Part shown: positions 5,473 through 6,530 of the stretch, in pieces
How positions within the stretch are numbered: the first letter of the stretch is position 1
Layout of the letters: each line of letters opens with the position of its first letter
Assembly (NCBI GenBank): GCA_902482195.1
Contig: CABSZQ010000077.1
Coordinates: forward strand, 1 to 6,530
Length of the DNA stretch: 6,530 nt
Source of the DNA: an uncultured Haemophilus sp.
Lineage (GTDB): Bacteria; Pseudomonadota; Gammaproteobacteria; Enterobacterales; Pasteurellaceae
Direction: 5' to 3'
Program-made: the position numbers and the translations under genes
Notes under the pieces: generated by a model
What the model saw: the letters and a program-made list of their open reading frames with translations, nothing else
What the model was told of the DNA's origin: nothing
Databases searched by the model: none

Positions 5473-5922
5473 ATGATGAACTACGCAAATACAGTTACAC
5501 AAAATGATATGACGTTTTCTTATCATCCTATGCCATTTTTCAATGATGTTGAAAGTAAATCGACATTTAATAAAAAATTAGATCTCAACCTTTATTGCAT
5601 CAAACGTCCACAACAAACTTGCTTTATTCGTGTTACCAATCCGAATATGCTTGCTTGGGGAATTGAAATGGGCGATATGTTAGTGGTTGAAAAAAATGAC
5701 AGCCTTTTCATTGGTGATCTTGTTGTCTTAGAAAAACAAGATGAATTCCATATTTATGAATTTGCCGGCATAAGCGGTAATGAATTTGTATTCATGGCAT
5801 TAGATTCTAAAGTGGAAAATATTAAAACTACACAATGGACAAACCTTCCATTAGTGGGCACGGTGACGAATACCATCCATCAAATGAAACCAAGAAGAGA
5901 CTTAATGAAATTTGCGGCTTAA
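5473..5922 (+). CDS. SOS-controlled UmuD/ImpA-like S24 protein with lost catalytic residues
   Basis: This 149-residue cytoplasmic protein resembles UmuD (139) and its plasmid analogue ImpA. Residues 34-97 align without gaps to my recollection of E. coli UmuD 36-99: KKLDLN for QRIDLN, the turn GIEMGDMLVV (63-72) for GISDGDLLIV, GDLVV (81-85) for GDIVI, DEF (90-92) for GEF, and LVGTV (127-131) near the end for VFGVV. The catalytic dyad is gone: the GDSM serine (Ser60) is Asn58 in NPNM, and Lys97 is Tyr95 in FHIYEF. UmuD's Cys24-Gly25 cleavage site has no equivalent; the PFFNDV segment (21-26) runs into the core with about seven residues fewer. There is no helix-turn-helix domain, so it is not LexA or a phage repressor. 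It should fold like UmuD but not self-cleave. No umuC follows. A LexA operator controls it and a shared terminator ends it. Function unknown; binding of a polymerase or RecA is inference. Confidence 0.85.
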   Translation: MMNYANTVTQNDMTFSYHPMPFFNDVESKSTFNKKLDLNLYCIKRPQQTCFIRVTNPNMLAWGIEMGDMLVVEKNDSLFIGDLVVLEKQDEFHIYEFAGISGNEFVFMALDSKVENIKTTQWTNLPLVGTVTNTIHQMKPRRDLMKFAA

Positions 5923-5949
5923 GCCAATCATCAAATAATCTAAATAAAG

Positions 5950-5985
5950 AAAAAGTGCGGTTAAAATTAACCGCACTTTTTTTTT
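5950..5985. terminator. Bidirectional terminator from two inverted uptake sequences
   Basis: AAAAAGTGCGGTTAA (5950-5964) and its exact complement (5967-5981) form a long perfect stem around two bases; the innermost TTAA pairs probably open as a loop. Each arm contains a full uptake core (5953-5961 forward, 5970-5978 reverse). The plus-strand side ends in nine T (5977-5985); the minus-strand side ends in TTTTTCTTTATTTA. It therefore serves both converging genes, 27 bases after the UmuD-like stop and 15 bases after the mepS-like stop. Confidence 0.92.
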
Positions 5986-6000
5986 GAAACAAAACTGTCA

Positions 6001-6530
6001 TTACATCACACGACGAGATTGTGTATAAGTTCTTGACCAATAATCTTCATCTAATGAACTAATTGTTACGCCTTGGCTTGAACTTGCATGCATAAATTGG
6101 TTATTACCGATATAAACGCCAACATGATTGTTGCGACGGAAGAACACTAAATCACCCTTACGTAATTCATGTTTTTGGATTTGGCGACCTAAATAGCGTT
6201 GTTCTGAGGTTGAACGTGGAAGTTCCATGCCGTAAGCATCGAGAAAAGCAGTTTGCATAAATGCAGAGCAATCAATACCATGTTTTGAAGTGCCACCCAT
6301 TCTGTAACGAGTACCAACCCATTCGTTATAAACTTGAGCAAGCGCTTTATCACCAACTAAACCTGATTTAGGACGGTTAGTTCTTAATTTAGGGTAAACG
6401 CCCCCTTTTTTCCCATCTAAACCAGCAATCAGTCCTGTTAACTCAGCATCATCACTTTCACTAATCATGCCGTTCTGTGCCTGCCCCGAGTTGTTAGAGC
6501 AGGCTGTTGTCAAAACAGCCAAACCTACAA
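6001..6530 (-). CDS. mepS: NlpC/P60 lipoprotein peptidase, MepS (Spr)-like, 5' end outside window
   Basis: The frame is open to the right edge: codons before the TTG at 6520-6522 read Val-Gly, so that TTG is an internal Leu and the true start lies beyond 6530. What is visible is the end of a lipoprotein signal peptide, VGLAVLTTAC, with the predicted lipid-bearing cysteine at 6499-6501, then a linker and an NlpC/P60 domain. Numbering from the TTG, the catalytic cysteine is C85 in GIDCSAF and the histidines are H133 in NHVGVYIG and H145 in FMHAS. The ELPRST (100-105), KGDLVFF (122-128) and IGNNQFMHASS (138-148) motifs closely follow E. coli MepS, a murein DD-endopeptidase that cuts cross-links to allow wall growth. 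It is likely attached to the outer membrane facing the periplasm. A paralogous NlpC-type lipoprotein cannot be fully excluded. Confidence 0.88.
   Translation of the reverse strand, partial: VGLAVLTTACSNNSGQAQNGMISESDDAELTGLIAGLDGKKGGVYPKLRTNRPKSGLVGDKALAQVYNEWVGTRYRMGGTSKHGIDCSAFMQTAFLDAYGMELPRSTSEQRYLGRQIQKHELRKGDLVFFRRNNHVGVYIGNNQFMHASSSQGVTISSLDEDYWSRTYTQSRRVM

Noticed and set aside
5473..5922. LexA itself or a phage repressor
   Set aside because: There is no N-terminal helix-turn-helix domain, the length matches UmuD, and the self-cleavage residues are absent.
5828..6040. Minus-strand open frame across the shared terminator
   Set aside because: It passes through the bidirectional terminator and overlaps the ends of two well-supported genes, so it is a chance frame.
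6520..6522. TTG as start codon of the mepS-like gene
   Set aside because: The frame continues upstream to the window edge with Val-Gly, and a lipoprotein needs a longer signal peptide than six residues before the cysteine.

Overview
The window comes from a low-GC gammaproteobacterium of the Pasteurellaceae, most likely Haemophilus. The strongest clue is eight perfect copies of the Haemophilus-type DNA uptake core AAGTGCGGT in 6.5 kb: four single copies inside genes and two inverted pairs that form terminators. The genes agree with this, as they are close relatives of E. coli modF, qmcA, ybbJ, sstT, mepS and umuD. I see no insertion sequence, phage gene, tRNA, rRNA or CRISPR array.

Layout, left to right. 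On the minus strand, read from about 5200 down to 1: sstT (Na+/serine-threonine symporter), its terminator, modF (twin-ATPase ABC protein), qmcA (membrane-anchored SPFH/stomatin-like protein), an uptake-sequence terminator, a ybbJ/NfeD-like partner of qmcA, an NQO1/KefF-type flavin oxidoreductase, and the first 119 codons of a TorD/DmsD/YcdY-family chaperone that runs off the left edge. From modF onward the genes are tightly spaced; ybbJ and the oxidoreductase overlap by ATGA. A 273-base, very AT-rich divergent intergenic region (5200-5472) then separates sstT from a plus-strand gene for a UmuD-like protein. That gene converges with a minus-strand mepS-like lipoprotein gene that runs off the right edge. 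The two share a bidirectional terminator built from two inverted uptake sequences.

The most interesting part is 5366-5922. The UmuD-like gene has a textbook SOS promoter: a perfect CTGT-N8-ACAG LexA operator fills the spacer between a TTGACA -35 box and a TATATT -10 box, and an A7T6 tract sits where an UP element would. Its 149-residue product aligns without gaps over the S24 peptidase core of UmuD. However, the catalytic serine is replaced by Asn58 and the catalytic lysine by Tyr95, and no Cys/Ala-Gly self-cleavage site is visible. No umuC-like gene lies beside it. This looks like an SOS-induced pseudo-protease that cannot self-process, whose role I can only infer.

The rest is mostly ordinary chromosomal housekeeping: membrane quality control (qmcA/ybbJ), amino-acid uptake (sstT), quinone or flavin redox (oxidoreductase), molybdoenzyme-type maturation (chaperone) and peptidoglycan remodelling (mepS-like).
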